This document shows, piece by piece, positions 15,603 to 16,257 of a stretch of 16,257 nt of DNA. Origin of the DNA: Pseudomonadota bacterium (GTDB lineage: Bacteria; Pseudomonadota; Gammaproteobacteria; Steroidobacterales; Steroidobacteraceae); assembly GCA_021780395.1 (NCBI GenBank), contig JAJXYU010000160.1, positions 1-16,257 on the forward strand. Reading direction: 5' to 3'. The notes under the pieces are model-generated. The model had not been told where the DNA came from. It searched no databases and was given only the letters and a program-made list of their open reading frames with translations. Position 1 is the first letter of the stretch; every line of letters starts with the position of its first letter. Position numbers and translations under genes: made by a program.

Positions 15603-16257
15603 GTGATCGAAGACATCAGCGAAGTCGGCGACGGCGTGTTCGCGGTCGACACCGGCTACGTGCGTCCGCGACTCGACGCGAGCCATCTCGTCGTCGCCGA
15701 CGGGGTCGCCGCGTTCGTCGACACCGGTCCCGCGTCGGCGGTGCCGCGTCTGCTCGCCGCGCTGGCCACCCGCGATCTCGACCCGGCCGCGGTCGACGCG
15801 ATCGTGCTCACCCACGTGCATCTCGATCATGCGGGCGGGGCCGGAGCGCTCGCCGCCGCCCTGCCGCGTGCGCGGGTGATCGTGCATCCGCGCGGCGTGG
15901 CGCATCTGGTGGATCCGACGCAGCTCGCGGCGGCGACACGCGCGGTCTACGGTGACGCCGCGTTCGAGCGGCTCTACGGCGGGCTCGTCGGGGTGCCGGC
16001 CGAGCGGATCGAGGTCGCGGAGGACGGGGCGCGATTCGCGCTCGGCCGGCGGTCCTACGAGTTGCTGCACACGCCGGGACATGCGCTCCACCATCTGTGC
16101 CTGTTCGACCCGGATACCCGCGAGGTCTTCACCGGCGATGCGTTCGGGGTGAGCTACCGGGAGTTCGACACCGCCGCGGGCGCCTTCGTGCTAGCGGCGA
16201 CGACCCCGTCGCAATTCGACCCGACGCAGATGCTCGCGTCGATCGATCGGCTGCTCG
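15603..16257 (+). CDS. Metallo-beta-lactamase-fold hydrolase, 3'-truncated by window edge
   Basis: Predicted binuclear-metal hydrolase of the MBL superfamily (glyoxalase II-like, COG0491). The first 218 residues are visible and the frame is open at the right edge. Seen: AAFVDTGP (strand before the metal site); the metal motif HVHLDHAGGAG (His71, His73, Asp75, His76); HTPGHALHH with His160; and FTGDAFG with bridging Asp179. No signal peptide is evident, so it is probably cytoplasmic. The GTG at 15603 is the first start codon in this frame after 15540 and has GGAG (15589-15592) 10 nt upstream. It is transcribed divergently from the S9-like gene, with 97 bp between the two starts. The substrate is unknown; beta-lactamase activity is not implied. 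The C-terminal part following the MBL core is cut off. Confidence 0.88.
   Translation, partial: MIEDISEVGDGVFAVDTGYVRPRLDASHLVVADGVAAFVDTGPASAVPRLLAALATRDLDPAAVDAIVLTHVHLDHAGGAGALAAALPRARVIVHPRGVAHLVDPTQLAAATRAVYGDAAFERLYGGLVGVPAERIEVAEDGARFALGRRSYELLHTPGHALHHLCLFDPDTREVFTGDAFGVSYREFDTAAGAFVLAATTPSQFDPTQMLASIDRLL

Overview
The window is a stretch of GC-rich bacterial chromosome, roughly 70% GC by eye. It is densely coded on both strands. The order rnpA-yidD-yidC-mnmE at the left end is the classic block downstream of the replication-origin region in Proteobacteria. The YidC sequence (large periplasmic domain, a MAKMR motif, and a [10 protein letters not shown] loop), the fused class I fumarase and the diheme c-type cytochrome suggest a high-GC gammaproteobacterium or a close relative. 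I cannot place it more finely. I see no mobile element, CRISPR array, tRNA or rRNA.

Layout. (1) Positions 2-3734, + strand: 3' part of rnpA (RNase P protein), yidD, yidC (membrane insertase) and mnmE (tRNA-modifying GTPase), tightly packed. (2) 3735-4233: two short non-coding stretches flank a minus-strand gene for a 69-residue membrane protein, which has an AT-rich candidate promoter of its own. (3) 4234-7624, minus strand: a translationally coupled operon of an exported S33-type alpha/beta hydrolase, a NatA-like ABC ATPase and a NatB-like ABC permease. (4) 7753-12855, + strand: class I fumarase, mnmG (partner of MnmE) only 3 nt later, then an orphan OppA-type substrate-binding protein with an uncleaved-looking membrane anchor. 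(5) 12953-13624, + strand: diheme cytochrome c. (6) 13634-15505, minus strand: an exported S9-family (prolyl oligopeptidase-like) protein whose nucleophile serine is replaced by glycine. (7) 15603 to the end, + strand: a metallo-beta-lactamase-fold hydrolase cut by the window edge.

How the genes work together. RnpA, MnmE and MnmG serve tRNA maturation and wobble-uridine modification; YidC and YidD serve membrane-protein biogenesis. MnmE and MnmG form one enzyme complex, yet their genes here are about 5.5 kb apart. The usual followers of mnmG (rsmG, parA, parB) are not present; a solute-binding protein gene follows instead. The hydrolase/NatAB operon looks like an export unit with a periplasmic hydrolytic partner of unknown substrate.

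No stretch above 300 bases lacks a gene. The largest gap is 4054-4233 (180 bp). Most of the window is ordinary housekeeping sequence. The observation most worth following is the S9 protein that keeps Asp and His of the triad but has lost Ser.
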